DNA of 64,000 bases from assembly GCA_018266555.1 (NCBI GenBank), contig JAFEAF010000019.1, forward strand, positions 124,001 through 188,000, written 5' to 3'. Below are positions 8,747 through 18,249 of the stretch, in pieces (position 1 is the first letter of the stretch; the number at the start of each line of letters is the position of its first letter). This DNA comes from Bacteroidota bacterium (GTDB taxonomy: Bacteria; Bacteroidota; Bacteroidia; Chitinophagales; Chitinophagaceae). A program made the translations under genes and the position numbers. Under the pieces are notes generated by a model. The model saw only the letters and a list, made by a program, of their open reading frames with translations. It was not told the origin of the DNA and made no database searches.

Positions 8747-11700
8747 TTAGTTCTGACCAAGCCCTCTGAAATCTACCGGAACTAGTTTACTTACTCCAGG
8801 CTCCTGCATAGTTACGCCATAGATTACATCCACCGTACTCATGGTCATCTTATTGTGCGTAACAATAATGAACTGAGAGTTTTCGCTGAACTGGCGAATC
8901 ATATTCGTGAATTTACTCACATTGGCATCATCAAGAGGCGCATCAACCTCATCAAGAATACAGAATGGAGCAGGTTTGATTAAATATATTGCAAAAAGCA
9001 ATGCAGTAGCTGTTAATGTCCGTTCTCCACCACTCAATTGAGTTAATGAAGTAGGCCGTTTACCTTTCGGTTTTGCGATTACATCAATTCCGGTTTCTGC
9101 AAGATTATCCGGATTCTCAAGTATCAAATCACACTGATCATCATCAGTAAATAAAGTATGAAATACCTTTTGGAAATTGTCCCGGACTGTGTGGAAGGTT
9201 TCTAAAAATTTCTGATTAGCGGTAGCCTCAACTTCTTCTATTGTTTTTAATAAACTTTCTTTGGCCGTAACAAGATCATTTTTTTGCTCCACAATAAACT
9301 CGTACCGTTTTTTCATTTCAGTAAATGCTTCGATTGCTGTAGGATTCACCTCACCTAAATTCTCCAATCTTTTTTTCATCCGTTCTACTTTCTCCTGCAA
9401 CTCTTGAATCGGCATATCTGTAACCCTCGGTTCATCAATGATCTCTTCAAGATTTACTTTAAACTCAACGTTCAGGCGTTCTTTCATTCCTGCCAATTGC
9501 AATTTCACTTCATTCAATTGGTCTTTTATCTCGCCGAGCAGATGTTCTGTTTGTTCTTTTTCTTTGGTACGATGACGCAAGCCGCTTTCTTTTTCCGATA
9601 ATTGATTACGAAGATTATAATAATGCTGATCTGCTTCATTCAGTTTTCGTTCTTCTTCTTCCTTACCAACCATCAATTGATGAAGAGTTTGCTCTAATCC
9701 ATCCAGTGACTGTTGAGATTCATAAATACTGCTTTCTGTATCAGAAATCTGGGTTGTGTTTTCTTCAATCTGAAATTTAAGATCATTTAGCTGGTTTGTT
9801 TTAAAATCTAATTCCTGCTTCAGTGCATTTATTTTGCTGTGTTGTTTTGTTACCGTCAGGTTGAAATCATTAAACTGGTGCAAAGCTTCATTATAGTTCG
9901 TTTCCGCCCCCCTGAATGCTTCGGTAACTTCATTCAGTTTAGCCGCTACTACCTGAAGCTCTACATTGTATTCCTGCAATTGTTTTCTAACTCCTTCCAC
10001 CGAACTATGCGTTTGCTGCATTTGCACATTTAATTCTTCAAGGCGCTGCGAACCCCCTGTTTGCATGGAGTGCAGGTTTTCGAGTTTATTATGCAAGGCA
10101 AACACCTGGTTGGTGAGTTGTTGAATTTCAAATTCCGTAGTATCAATTGCGGATTCTCTTAATTCCTCATTAAAGGCAGTCACTTCATTCTGCCGTTCCT
10201 GAATTTCTGCCCGGAGCAATTCAACTGCAGATTCCTGCACAACAATTTCTTCCTGCAATTTTTCAAGATTTCTCACCCTTCCGATCTTTTTCCCTTCTAT
10301 CATTCCTACGCTGCCACCACTGAGAGAAAATTTTCCTTTCACATACCTGCCGCTTTTTTCAATGATCACATGCCCTTCTTCGTTATGTAAAACGTCATCA
10401 TTTTCTGCAATAAATACATTGTTTAATAAATGCTCTGCAAGTTTTTTGTATTTCTCATCTACTTCCACCACACTCAAAGCGGGAATCGCTCCTTCCAAGT
10501 GATGAAAATGAACTCCACCTGTTTTATTGATTTTATCAAGCAAAAAGAAATTAGCTTTCCCTTTTTTGTTTTCATCCAGTAAACGGATAGCCTGCATTCC
10601 TTCCTGCCAGTCATTCACCACATAATAACTCAAATATGGCTCAAGTACATTTTCAAGTGCTGCACGATATTCTTCTTTTACATAAATGATATCGGACAAT
10701 ATGGGCGAGCTGAAATTCCATCCGCTGTTATTATGCAAAAATTTTACACTGTCGGGGTATCCTTCCATAGAGTCAATCATGCTTTTCAGCAGATCGTGTT
10801 CATTTTTCTTTGCATCCAGTTTCCGGGTTTCCTCTGCTAATTTATTGCGGAGCTCCTCGAGTACACTCTGTGTTTGCAAAATTTGTTCTTTTGTATTATC
10901 TCTGTGTTTTTGTAATTGTTCTAAGTCCACCTGTTTTATCTTCAGTTCTTTTTCTTTGAGGATACGCTCCTGGTCCAGTTGATGCCGTTGTTGTTCACGC
11001 AATCTTTTTTCCTCTTCAATCTGAGCAATCATCCGTTGCAGGTTTTGGACGGATGTGTCAGCAACCACTACTTTTTTCTCTGCATCAAACTGGTTGCGCT
11101 GCACCTGTTGGTGTTCATTTCTAAGTGAATCAACAGAAAGACGTTTTTCATCTAATACATTTCTTTTTGCATCTACCTGTTGACGCAATTCATCTAATTG
11201 TTCTTTTAATCCGGAAAGATTTTTTTCTTCTTCCCCTGCCTGCTGATTAGTAAATGCGATACTTTCTTCAATTCCTTTTAGCTGCCCGGCGGCTTTCTGT
11301 AAAAAATCTCTCAGATCATTTTCTTTTTCTTTTAAATGATCCAAATGTTGTACTGCCAGGTTTTTTTCATTCTCTTTGCCCTGCACAGTTTGCAACAGGT
11401 CATTAAATGAATGCTGCATGGCCTGCAACTCTTTCTCATTTTCTATAAAAGATAATTTCTCCTGTTCGAGGTTAGCTTCTTCGGTAGCAATTTCTGCTTC
11501 CACTTTCAATTTCCTGTCCAGTTCTGCCTCATGCTGGAGATTTAAATCTTTGTAAGTGATATTAAAACTTTCTAAAGCTGCTTTTGCTAATTCAATACTA
11601 ACTTCACGATAATCTTTTTTTACTTCATAATATTTCTCAGCTTTCTTTGCCTGACTCTCCAGTGTTTTCAGCTGATTATTTATTTCGAATAATAAGTCTT

Positions 11701-12274
11701 CAATCCTGGCAAGATCCTGCTCGGTGGCGTCCAACTTTAATTTTGCTTCTTTTTTTCGTGTTTTATAAATGGAAATTCCTGCAGCTTGTTCCAGCATCCT
11801 GCGGCGGCTTCCTTCTTTGTCTTTGATCAGATCGTCTACCATCCCAAGTTCAATGATAGCATAACTGTCCGTAGAAATTCCTGTATCCAGAAATAAATTC
11901 TGAATGTCTTTTAAACGGCATTGCACATCATTGAGCCGGTACTCACTTTCTCCACTCTTATAAAATTTACGGGTGACGGTAACCGTGCTGAACTCTGTCG
12001 GAAGCAGGTTGCGGGTATTTTCAAACGTCAGGCTTACTTCGGCTAGGCCACTGCTACTCCGGGTTTTGGAGCCATTAAATACTAATGCTTCCAGGTTTTC
12101 ACTTCGGAGATGACTGATCTTTTGCTCACCAATTACCCAGCGAATGCTATCAACGATATTACTTTTACCACAACCATTGGGGCCGACTATACCGGTAATA
12201 TTGTCATCAAAATTGACAACAGTTTTATCTGCAAAACTTTTAAAGCCTTTAATTTCAAGAGATTTTAAACGCAC
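8747..12274 (-). CDS. smc: Chromosome segregation ATPase SMC
   Basis: 1175 residues, full length for bacterial SMC. The Walker A loop GPNGCGKS is at residues 31-38. A long coiled coil follows, then a hinge around residues 515-650 (GYPDSVKFLHNN onward), a second coiled coil, the ABC signature LSGGERTLTATALL and the Walker B/D-loop FCILDEVDAPLDD near the C-terminus. SMC with ScpA/ScpB condenses and separates chromosomes. ScpA and ScpB are not in the window. Two DnaA-box-like sequences lie just upstream of the gene. Confidence 0.96.
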   Translation of the reverse strand: MRLKSLEIKGFKSFADKTVVNFDDNITGIVGPNGCGKSNIVDSIRWVIGEQKISHLRSENLEALVFNGSKTRSSSGLAEVSLTFENTRNLLPTEFSTVTVTRKFYKSGESEYRLNDVQCRLKDIQNLFLDTGISTDSYAIIELGMVDDLIKDKEGSRRRMLEQAAGISIYKTRKKEAKLKLDATEQDLARIEDLLFEINNQLKTLESQAKKAEKYYEVKKDYREVSIELAKAALESFNITYKDLNLQHEAELDRKLKVEAEIATEEANLEQEKLSFIENEKELQAMQHSFNDLLQTVQGKENEKNLAVQHLDHLKEKENDLRDFLQKAAGQLKGIEESIAFTNQQAGEEEKNLSGLKEQLDELRQQVDAKRNVLDEKRLSVDSLRNEHQQVQRNQFDAEKKVVVADTSVQNLQRMIAQIEEEKRLREQQRHQLDQERILKEKELKIKQVDLEQLQKHRDNTKEQILQTQSVLEELRNKLAEETRKLDAKKNEHDLLKSMIDSMEGYPDSVKFLHNNSGWNFSSPILSDIIYVKEEYRAALENVLEPYLSYYVVNDWQEGMQAIRLLDENKKGKANFFLLDKINKTGGVHFHHLEGAIPALSVVEVDEKYKKLAEHLLNNVFIAENDDVLHNEEGHVIIEKSGRYVKGKFSLSGGSVGMIEGKKIGRVRNLEKLQEEIVVQESAVELLRAEIQERQNEVTAFNEELRESAIDTTEFEIQQLTNQVFALHNKLENLHSMQTGGSQRLEELNVQMQQTHSSVEGVRKQLQEYNVELQVVAAKLNEVTEAFRGAETNYNEALHQFNDFNLTVTKQHSKINALKQELDFKTNQLNDLKFQIEENTTQISDTESSIYESQQSLDGLEQTLHQLMVGKEEEERKLNEADQHYYNLRNQLSEKESGLRHRTKEKEQTEHLLGEIKDQLNEVKLQLAGMKERLNVEFKVNLEEIIDEPRVTDMPIQELQEKVERMKKRLENLGEVNPTAIEAFTEMKKRYEFIVEQKNDLVTAKESLLKTIEEVEATANQKFLETFHTVRDNFQKVFHTLFTDDDQCDLILENPDNLAETGIDVIAKPKGKRPTSLTQLSGGERTLTATALLFAIYLIKPAPFCILDEVDAPLDDANVSKFTNMIRQFSENSQFIIVTHNKMTMSTVDVIYGVTMQEPGVSKLVPVDFRGLGQN

Positions 12275-12513
12275 AATTTTTCGGATTAATTAGCGGCGAA
12301 TTTACAGTATTCTCCCCTCACAATTCGACACCATATCTTGTTTTCCACAATTTTTAGGAGAATGTGGAGAACATATATTGCCCTGGCGGATCAACAAACT
12401 ATCTTTTGTAATCTGCGGATTTCCAACTTATGAATAGCACACTGTAAAAATCTTTCTGAGATTGAATGAAATCATCCTGAGAATTTGCGATCCGGCCAGA
12501 AGATGGGAACTTT

Positions 12514-13647
12514 TTATTTGTTCAAAATAGATTTAATAATTTTTAAATAAGCATCAGCATAATATCGCATTCCAATATCATTGGGATGGACACCATCAAC
12601 CGTAGCATCAATATCAAATCCGATTTCTTTGCTTGTCAGCAAATAAATATTTTTCACTCCGCTATTTTTTAAATGGTCAAAAGTGTTTGCAAGAACTGCA
12701 TTGGATTTTTCACAATTACTGTTATTTTCAGATTCAATGATCCCCGAGAAACTCCCAAGACTGTGGGCCGCAAGTAAAATCGGAACATCAGGATGTTTTT
12801 GGCGAAGGTTTTTCACTGAATTTACGAGCCGGTTTGCCAGCTCTTCGTCTGAAAATATTCCGCCATGCACCATATTGGGAATACAATCCAAAACATAAAG
12901 TTGAGCGTCTATTTCATTAATGAGATCAATGATTTCCGGCTCCAATCTTCCATTCCCCGAGAATCCAAGATTGATAACCGGGCAATTTAATTTTCTCTCC
13001 ACAATAGAGGTCCATGCCAAACCCGGCCTTGAAGCACAACCTCCCTGCAGGATAGATGTGCCATAAAAAACAATAGGCTTTTCCTGAGATAACGGAATCG
13101 CCTGAAAAGTATTTCCCTCTGGTATGCCAATTTCCATCCATGTAACGCCATTATACAATGGCAGAAATAACCTGAATTCATATTCGGCATTGGGGAAGCC
13201 AGAATCAACCTTCATATTCAAAAATTTGTATGTAATAGTATCTCCAAAAGATCGTTTTCCCGGTGCCCATACCCAATGGCCATAATGATCAATAGCATAA
13301 AGATCAACACCGCTGACTCCTGTGGCCGGCATATGTTGCATGGCAAAATTTGCTTTATTTGTTGTCCCATACCTAACTATTATATTTTTTGCATTACTCC
13401 TGAATTTTATATACATCCCTGCAGTATGCTTTGCTAACTCCCATACTTCTTTTCTTACCAATAATTCTACTTTTGCCGGCAGGCGATTATAAATATTTTT
13501 TCCGGTTTCTGGCCATGCCTGTCCTTCAATAGTTGGAAAGACATTTGTGGCCGGGTTCCACCATATATAATTTTTAGATTCCTGTGCTATAAGTTGGCTT
13601 GCTGAAAGAGCCAGGCATATTAATGAAGCAAATGCTTTGGAAATCAT
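12514..13647 (-). CDS. Exported SGNH/GDSL-family hydrolase
   Basis: 377 residues; the ATG at 13647 gives a good Sec signal peptide (MISKAFASLICLALSASQLIAQ), so the TTG six codons upstream is not used here. Residues ~30-190 form an N-terminal beta-sandwich as in the two-domain SGNH esterases. The catalytic domain follows with block I GTSILQGG (nucleophile Ser, GTS instead of GDS), block III GFSGNG and block V DGVHPNDIG (Asp/His). Such proteins are secreted carbohydrate esterases or deacetylases. It stands alone, and substrate cannot be inferred. Confidence 0.82.
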   Translation of the reverse strand: MISKAFASLICLALSASQLIAQESKNYIWWNPATNVFPTIEGQAWPETGKNIYNRLPAKVELLVRKEVWELAKHTAGMYIKFRSNAKNIIVRYGTTNKANFAMQHMPATGVSGVDLYAIDHYGHWVWAPGKRSFGDTITYKFLNMKVDSGFPNAEYEFRLFLPLYNGVTWMEIGIPEGNTFQAIPLSQEKPIVFYGTSILQGGCASRPGLAWTSIVERKLNCPVINLGFSGNGRLEPEIIDLINEIDAQLYVLDCIPNMVHGGIFSDEELANRLVNSVKNLRQKHPDVPILLAAHSLGSFSGIIESENNSNCEKSNAVLANTFDHLKNSGVKNIYLLTSKEIGFDIDATVDGVHPNDIGMRYYADAYLKIIKSILNK

Positions 13648-13836
13648 AGTTTGTGTTTGATGCAATTCTACGATTTTTAGATAAATAAATTTTCTATGTC
13701 TATATATTGTTCTTTGGCCCGTTTTAATTTCTCAAATAAAAACTTTGCACTTCCATTTTATCAAACGTTTCCATGATTTATTATCTATGCGAATTAAGAA
13801 ATATTAAATGGGAATCAGTAATTATGTTCCTTTATC

Positions 13837-13844
13837 TAATTTTG
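13837..13844 (+). promoter_or_regulatory. Predicted -7 element of the PAP2 gene
   Basis: TAATTTTG matches TAnnTTTG exactly, 44 bases before the PAP2 ATG. No clear -33 TTTG is seen at 19-21 bases upstream. Confidence 0.35.
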
Positions 13845-13888
13845 CGCCATTAAAAAATAATTAAAATAAGGTCATTAAAACGATAATA

Positions 13889-14833
13889 ATGAAACGAACC
13901 CATTACACTCTTTTTTTATTTTCCCTGATATTTATCAATTCAGTATATGCTCAAAACCCAGATTCTGCTGTAGTGCCGATGAGACCAAAATTTGGAAAAT
14001 ACATGGATACAACCAACCGGCAACTGATAATCCGCTATAAAGAAAAAGAAATGGCTTTTAATTCCCGGGGAACATTTCAATTTGTACGTCATTTACCCGG
14101 AAATATGTGGCAGATGATTAAATCCCCTGTTCAAAAATCAAATTTAAAAGGACTGGCTTTCGTAGCCGTTTCTACAGCAATATTGCTGCCATTTGATCAG
14201 GTATTGATTGATAATGTAAGACAAATTTCAAGAGATATCCATTTGTCGGATGAAACTGATTATGGCATTCCTGTACGCATTGGTACAACTAAAATTATTA
14301 AATATCCTAAAAATATCAATTCTGCTTTATATCAAATGGGTGAAGGCGGAACCAGTATGGCCCTGGCCTGTGGATTATGGATATACGGGAAAATAAAAAA
14401 AGATTACCGGGCGGTTCAAACTGCCGGCGACCTTGCCGAAACGTTTATTATTATGGGTGTCAGCACTCAGATTCTGAAACGCATTTCCGGAAGACAAAGC
14501 CCTTTTATGGCAACTGCCAAAGGTGGTGTATGGCATCCGTTTCCATCATTCAAAGAATTCCAGACAAACACTTCAAATTATGATGCGTTTCCTTCAGGTC
14601 ATTTAGCCACAATGATGGCAACTGTAACGGTATTGAGTGAAAATTATCCTGAAAAAAAATGGATACGACCGGTTGGTTATTCCATCATGGGACTGACGGC
14701 ATGGGCTATGATGAATACACAAGTGCATTGGATTAGCGACTATCCTTTAGCCCTGGCACTTGGTTATCTTTCAGGCAAAATATCAACAATGAGGCACATG
14801 AAAAAAACAAATTTGAAAAGTGCGGGATTATAA
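13889..14833 (+). CDS. PAP2-family membrane-associated phosphatase
   Basis: 314 residues with a signal peptide (MKRTHYTLFLFSLIFINSVYAQ). The three acid-phosphatase motifs appear in order: KRISGRQSPF (motif 1, slightly altered from KxxxxxxRP), PSGH (motif 2) near residue 233, and HWISDYP (motif 3, SRxxxxxHxxxD-like) near 276. Hydrophobic segments lie between them. Members dephosphorylate undecaprenyl pyrophosphate or phosphatidyl lipids at the periplasmic face. It converges with the Gre-like gene, the two stop codons being directly adjacent. Confidence 0.85.
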   Translation: MKRTHYTLFLFSLIFINSVYAQNPDSAVVPMRPKFGKYMDTTNRQLIIRYKEKEMAFNSRGTFQFVRHLPGNMWQMIKSPVQKSNLKGLAFVAVSTAILLPFDQVLIDNVRQISRDIHLSDETDYGIPVRIGTTKIIKYPKNINSALYQMGEGGTSMALACGLWIYGKIKKDYRAVQTAGDLAETFIIMGVSTQILKRISGRQSPFMATAKGGVWHPFPSFKEFQTNTSNYDAFPSGHLATMMATVTVLSENYPEKKWIRPVGYSIMGLTAWAMMNTQVHWISDYPLALALGYLSGKISTMRHMKKTNLKSAGL

Positions 14834-15238
14834 ATTATAATCACCAGCTGCTTCGGGCTGGTAAATGATCTCATCAATTCTGATTTTTGTAAGGCCGGCG
14901 GGAACGATCCATTCAATTTCATCTTTTACTTTATAACCAATCAATGCTGTTGCAATTGGCGAAAAAATTGAAATTTTATTTTCTTTTAGGTTGGCCTGGT
15001 TGGGATAAACGATTTGAAATTGAATCTGCTTATTATTATTTAAAAAACTCAGTTTTACAATAGAGTTCATGGTTACTACGTCAGAAGGAATGGCTTGCGG
15101 TTCAACAATTGTGGCAGATTTCAATTCATTCATTAACTTTTCTGCATCAGTGGTACTAATTGAATTAATTTGTTTTGCATCAGTAATACACATTTTAATT
15201 CGTTCAAAATCCTGCCTGTTTACTATTAAATTGTTCAT
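14828..15238 (-). CDS. GreA/GreB C-terminal-domain elongation-factor-like protein
   Basis: 136 residues from the ATG at 15238; 14 further in-frame codons upstream cannot be excluded. Residues ~50-135 match the GreA/GreB/Rnk C-terminal FKBP-like domain (VVTMNSIVKLSFL, IVYPNQANLKENKISIFSPIATALIGYKVKDEIEW). The N-terminal part is a short helical region rather than the full coiled coil of GreA, so it resembles Rnk-type regulators. It probably binds RNA polymerase near the secondary channel. It may also be a nucleoside-diphosphate-kinase regulator homologue; the two cannot be separated here. Confidence 0.8.
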   Translation of the reverse strand: MNNLIVNRQDFERIKMCITDAKQINSISTTDAEKLMNELKSATIVEPQAIPSDVVTMNSIVKLSFLNNNKQIQFQIVYPNQANLKENKISIFSPIATALIGYKVKDEIEWIVPAGLTKIRIDEIIYQPEAAGDYNL

Positions 15239-16362
15239 AAGAAAAAAGTTAAACTGTTTTCCGTCTATTGTCATTATCAAATGAATTCACACAATGAAAA
15301 AATCATGCGAATTTACAATAAATTAAGCAAATTAATGAAGCCCTACATTATTTGAAAGTGGCCACTTGTTGATTCAAAACTTTGTTCATGTCCAACTTTC
15401 AGTTTATAGGCATGAAAACTTTTATAATTAAGCTTAAATATCAAAAACATCCAATCTAAATTGTTTAATACAAATAATTAAAAAATCTTTCATAAAGATA
15501 ATTTTAACATGCAGACATACTTTCAAACAACCTAATGAATCTTTTAAATCAATATTATGTGCATATCTTTTGAATACAAATATTGGGGCTGGCACAGTTT
15601 TTAAACACTTATTACTTAAAATTGCACTTATGACTAATACATGCACATCTGAAGTGACTAAGAAACTGGCAGTACGATATATCCTTTGTGATATTGATTA
15701 CAAAAAAAAATGTATGTATCTCCAGGAGATTATAGCTATGGGGCGAAAAGATAATTTATGGATTAGGGCATTGTCTATATATTTTGATTCACCCCTGGGG
15801 CGGCCTTTAATAAATCTGTTCAGCAAAAATTAATTAACGGGGCTAACAAATGCAATAGCATATTCTTCAGATCACATTCACAAATCCCATTACTCTCTTC
15901 AAAATAATTAAAGCGCTTTCAAGTTATCGCTTTATAATGCTGATTCGGGTTTAATCGCTGAGAATTGAACCCTGAAAATTAAACACGTAAAGAACAAAGT
16001 TGAAATCATATATATGCAAACATCAATTTGACACGGAAAAGGCATTATTAAGCAATGCCAAAGAGATAATTTTTGCTTTTATTGCAGGAAAATAAATTTG
16101 ATTTTGCGGAAGTCAGCTCAAAATCAACAAACACAGGAGCTAATCCGGTTACCTAAAGTGCCCATTTATACCCGGGATGTAATTCAATAAAACCATTCCA
16201 TATCGGCCACGATACAGCAACAGTTTTTTTCACTACTTTCCCCTCAACCAAACCGTAAAAATGTGAAGAATAAATATCCACTTTCAAAAAAAGTGCGACA
16301 AAGATTTTATTATTCTGCTTCAAATCCTGTAAATTTATATTTCACGAAACAAAACCAGCACT
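15239..16362. other. 1.1-kb gene-poor stretch with coding remnants
   Basis: No full gene is supportable. An open frame at 15570-15833 (+) gives an unrecognised 87-residue peptide with poor start context. On the minus strand 16153-16281 reads as clean protein-like sequence (see separate entry). GGCATT/AATGCC at ~16041-16059 is a short inverted repeat. The stretch ends in the leader of the first universal stress gene. Confidence 0.5.
16153..16281 (-). pseudogene. Short coding-like fragment, possible gene remnant
   Basis: From a GTG at 16281 (or TTG at 16323) the minus strand reads DIYSSHFYGLVEGKVVKK...WPIWNGFIELHPGYKWAL and then TAG. Aromatic-rich, well-balanced composition suggests a real or formerly real protein end of ~42-56 residues. 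No ATG or family is recognised. Confidence 0.3.
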
Positions 16363-17151
16363 ATGCACCGAGTAATTGTTGCTATTGATTTTTCAGAAAT
16401 ATCCATGAACGCTGCCCGTTTTGCAGCCGATTCATTGGCAGGCCAGAAAGAAACAACCATAATTCTCTACCACAATTTCCAGAATTCCCATGACTGTAAC
16501 AACTGTATCAGCTATCTCGAAAGTCTGAAAAAAGAATTCCTGGATAAAGGTGTGGAAGCGGTTGAATATGAAAATGAAATGGGAGGTCATCTTGTTGACA
16601 ACCTGGAAAGACTGGCTCACACCAGAAGGGCCACTTCAGTAGTAATGGGAATTAAGGGGAGTCATTCAGTTTTGAAAGAAGCCGTAATGGGAAATAGTAC
16701 ACTCGAAATGGTAGAGCGCAGTTTTTGTCCTGTGCTGATCATACCGGCAGATGCAAAATTCAATGGCATAAAAAATGTAGCTTTTGCTTCAGAGTTTATT
16801 GATGTAGAAATGACTACACCGGCCCCATTTATTAAATCAGTGCTGGATATGTTTAATCCATTCCTGCATATTGTAAATGTAAACAGCAAACATTATGTGG
16901 CGCTTACGGAAGATTTCCGTAAAGAACGGGCCAAAATGGATGAAATGTTTAAAGATTACAAACACGAATTCTATTTCATAGGTATGTACAATTTCTATGA
17001 GGCAATTAACAATTTTATCAAGGACTATAAAATTGATATGCTCATTACTATTCCAAGGCATCATATGACTGTTATGAATACGCTGAAGGGAACTCATACA
17101 CAAAAGCTGGCTTATCACACTACAATACCATTGTTGGCAGTTCATCAATAG
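16363..17151 (+). CDS. Universal stress protein, tandem UspA domains (copy 1)
   Basis: 262 residues with two Usp domains. Domain 1 (about 1-128) begins VIVAIDFSEISMNAARFAA and ends MGIKGSHSVLKEAVMGNST...CPVLIIP, close to the ATP-binding pattern G-2x-G-9x-G-S/T but with one extra residue in the spacer. Domain 2 (~135-262) is degenerate and ends KLAYHTTIPLLAVHQ. Such proteins are cytoplasmic stress or survival factors that bind ATP or AMP. The next gene is a paralogue of the same length; the two probably arose by duplication. Confidence 0.88.
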   Translation: MHRVIVAIDFSEISMNAARFAADSLAGQKETTIILYHNFQNSHDCNNCISYLESLKKEFLDKGVEAVEYENEMGGHLVDNLERLAHTRRATSVVMGIKGSHSVLKEAVMGNSTLEMVERSFCPVLIIPADAKFNGIKNVAFASEFIDVEMTTPAPFIKSVLDMFNPFLHIVNVNSKHYVALTEDFRKERAKMDEMFKDYKHEFYFIGMYNFYEAINNFIKDYKIDMLITIPRHHMTVMNTLKGTHTQKLAYHTTIPLLAVHQ

Positions 17152-17165
17152 ATTAACAGATTCTT

Positions 17166-17197
17166 ATTGAATACCCCATCATTTCTTTGTACCTTTG
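17166..17197 (+). promoter_or_regulatory. Predicted promoter of the second usp gene
   Basis: ATTG (17166-17169), 20 bases, then TACCTTTG (17190-17197), an exact TAnnTTTG -7 element. Start of transcription near 17204, ~32 bases before the ATG. It implies the second usp gene can be expressed separately from the first. Confidence 0.55.
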
Positions 17198-17235
17198 CGG
17201 CCATTTAACCAAATGGCAAACGAAAACTTTTTAAA

Positions 17236-18018
17236 ATGAATACAGTTATTGTACCCATAGATTTTTCCGAAACTTCATTGAATGCTGCACGTTACGCCGG
17301 CCAATTATTAGCAGGCCATACTGGAATCAAAATGATTTTGTATCATGTATTTGAAAAGCCCCAGGAAGCTACAGGATCAAAGGAATATCTTGAGAATCTC
17401 AAAGTTGAATTAGAAAGAAAAGATATTGATATTGTTCCTCTTGCTGAACAAAGCAATGATTTTATTGATGAATTAGAAAAATTAGCCCGTCATCAGCAGG
17501 CAGATCTTATTATCATGGGAATTACCGGGCGATCTGCTTTAGGTCAGACTTTTTTAGGCAGTAACATATTTAAATTTATTGAGAAAAAGGTTTGCCCCGT
17601 CATGATCGTTCCGCCGGGAACGGAATATAAAAACATGAAAAATGTTTTGCTCACTTCAGATTTTAAAAATAGTGCTGCGGCTACTCCGTCAGCTCCATTA
17701 AAAAAGGTGCTGAACTCATTTCAACCACGTCTTCATGTAATTAATGTAGACAGTAATCATTACGTTGCTTTAACTGAAGAGTACCAGACTGAAAAGCTGA
17801 AACTTTCAGATATGCTCGAAGAGTTTAACCCCGAATTTTATTTTATGGGATGGTATGATGTAGAAGAGGCTATCAACCAGTTTGCACAGGATAAAAATAT
17901 TGACCTAATTATTACCATACCCCGGGATCATTCACTGATTGAAAAAATGTTTAAAGGAAGTTATACAAAAAAACTTGCCTACCATAGTTCAGTTCCGGTT
18001 CTTGCTGTGCATGAATGA
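17236..18018 (+). CDS. Universal stress protein, tandem UspA domains (copy 2)
   Basis: 260 residues, clearly homologous along its whole length to the preceding gene (shared LNAARYAGQLLAG, HVINVDSNHYVALTEE, NIDLIITIPRDHS, KKLAYHSSVPVLAVHE). Here the first domain has the textbook ATP-binding motif MGITGRSALGQTFLGSN (G-2x-G-9x-G-S), unlike copy 1. It likely acts in the cytoplasm in stress or low-oxygen survival. The 84-base gap to copy 1 holds its own promoter. Confidence 0.9.
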   Translation: MNTVIVPIDFSETSLNAARYAGQLLAGHTGIKMILYHVFEKPQEATGSKEYLENLKVELERKDIDIVPLAEQSNDFIDELEKLARHQQADLIIMGITGRSALGQTFLGSNIFKFIEKKVCPVMIVPPGTEYKNMKNVLLTSDFKNSAAATPSAPLKKVLNSFQPRLHVINVDSNHYVALTEEYQTEKLKLSDMLEEFNPEFYFMGWYDVEEAINQFAQDKNIDLIITIPRDHSLIEKMFKGSYTKKLAYHSSVPVLAVHE

Positions 18019-18060
18019 TTTATCGCGGAATTATTCAATTAAATTTTAACCTGTTATTTG

Positions 18061-18092
18061 CTTGACTGCATGACGGTCAGTAGGTAATTTTG
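18061..18092 (+). promoter_or_regulatory. Predicted promoter of the arginase-family gene
   Basis: CTTG (18061-18064), 20 bases, then TAATTTTG (18085-18092), matching the Bacteroidota promoter pattern. It implies a leader of ~150 bases before the ATG at 18250. Confidence 0.5.
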
Positions 18093-18142
18093 TAACAGCA
18101 AACAGCTTTTAAAACTCAATTGCAAATGCATTATTGTTACCG

Positions 18143-18157
18143 GTTCTTTTAAAGAAC
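18143..18157 (+). repeat. 15-base palindrome in the arginase leader
   Basis: GTTCTTT-T-AAAGAAC, seven-base arms around a single central base, lies downstream of the predicted start of transcription and ~90 bases before the ATG. It has the size and symmetry of a repressor operator. Confidence 0.45.
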
Positions 18158-18249
18158 ATACATGGCCGGTACTTTACAATCAGGCCTGAGCATTCCCAGC
18201 TTGTTAATTTTTTTGTTGGTTTGCATATTTTAAAAACGATTGCAGCATT

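Noticed and set aside
15570..15833. 87-codon plus-strand frame in the gene-poor stretch
   Set aside because: No start context, no family and overlapped by another open frame; left only as a mention.
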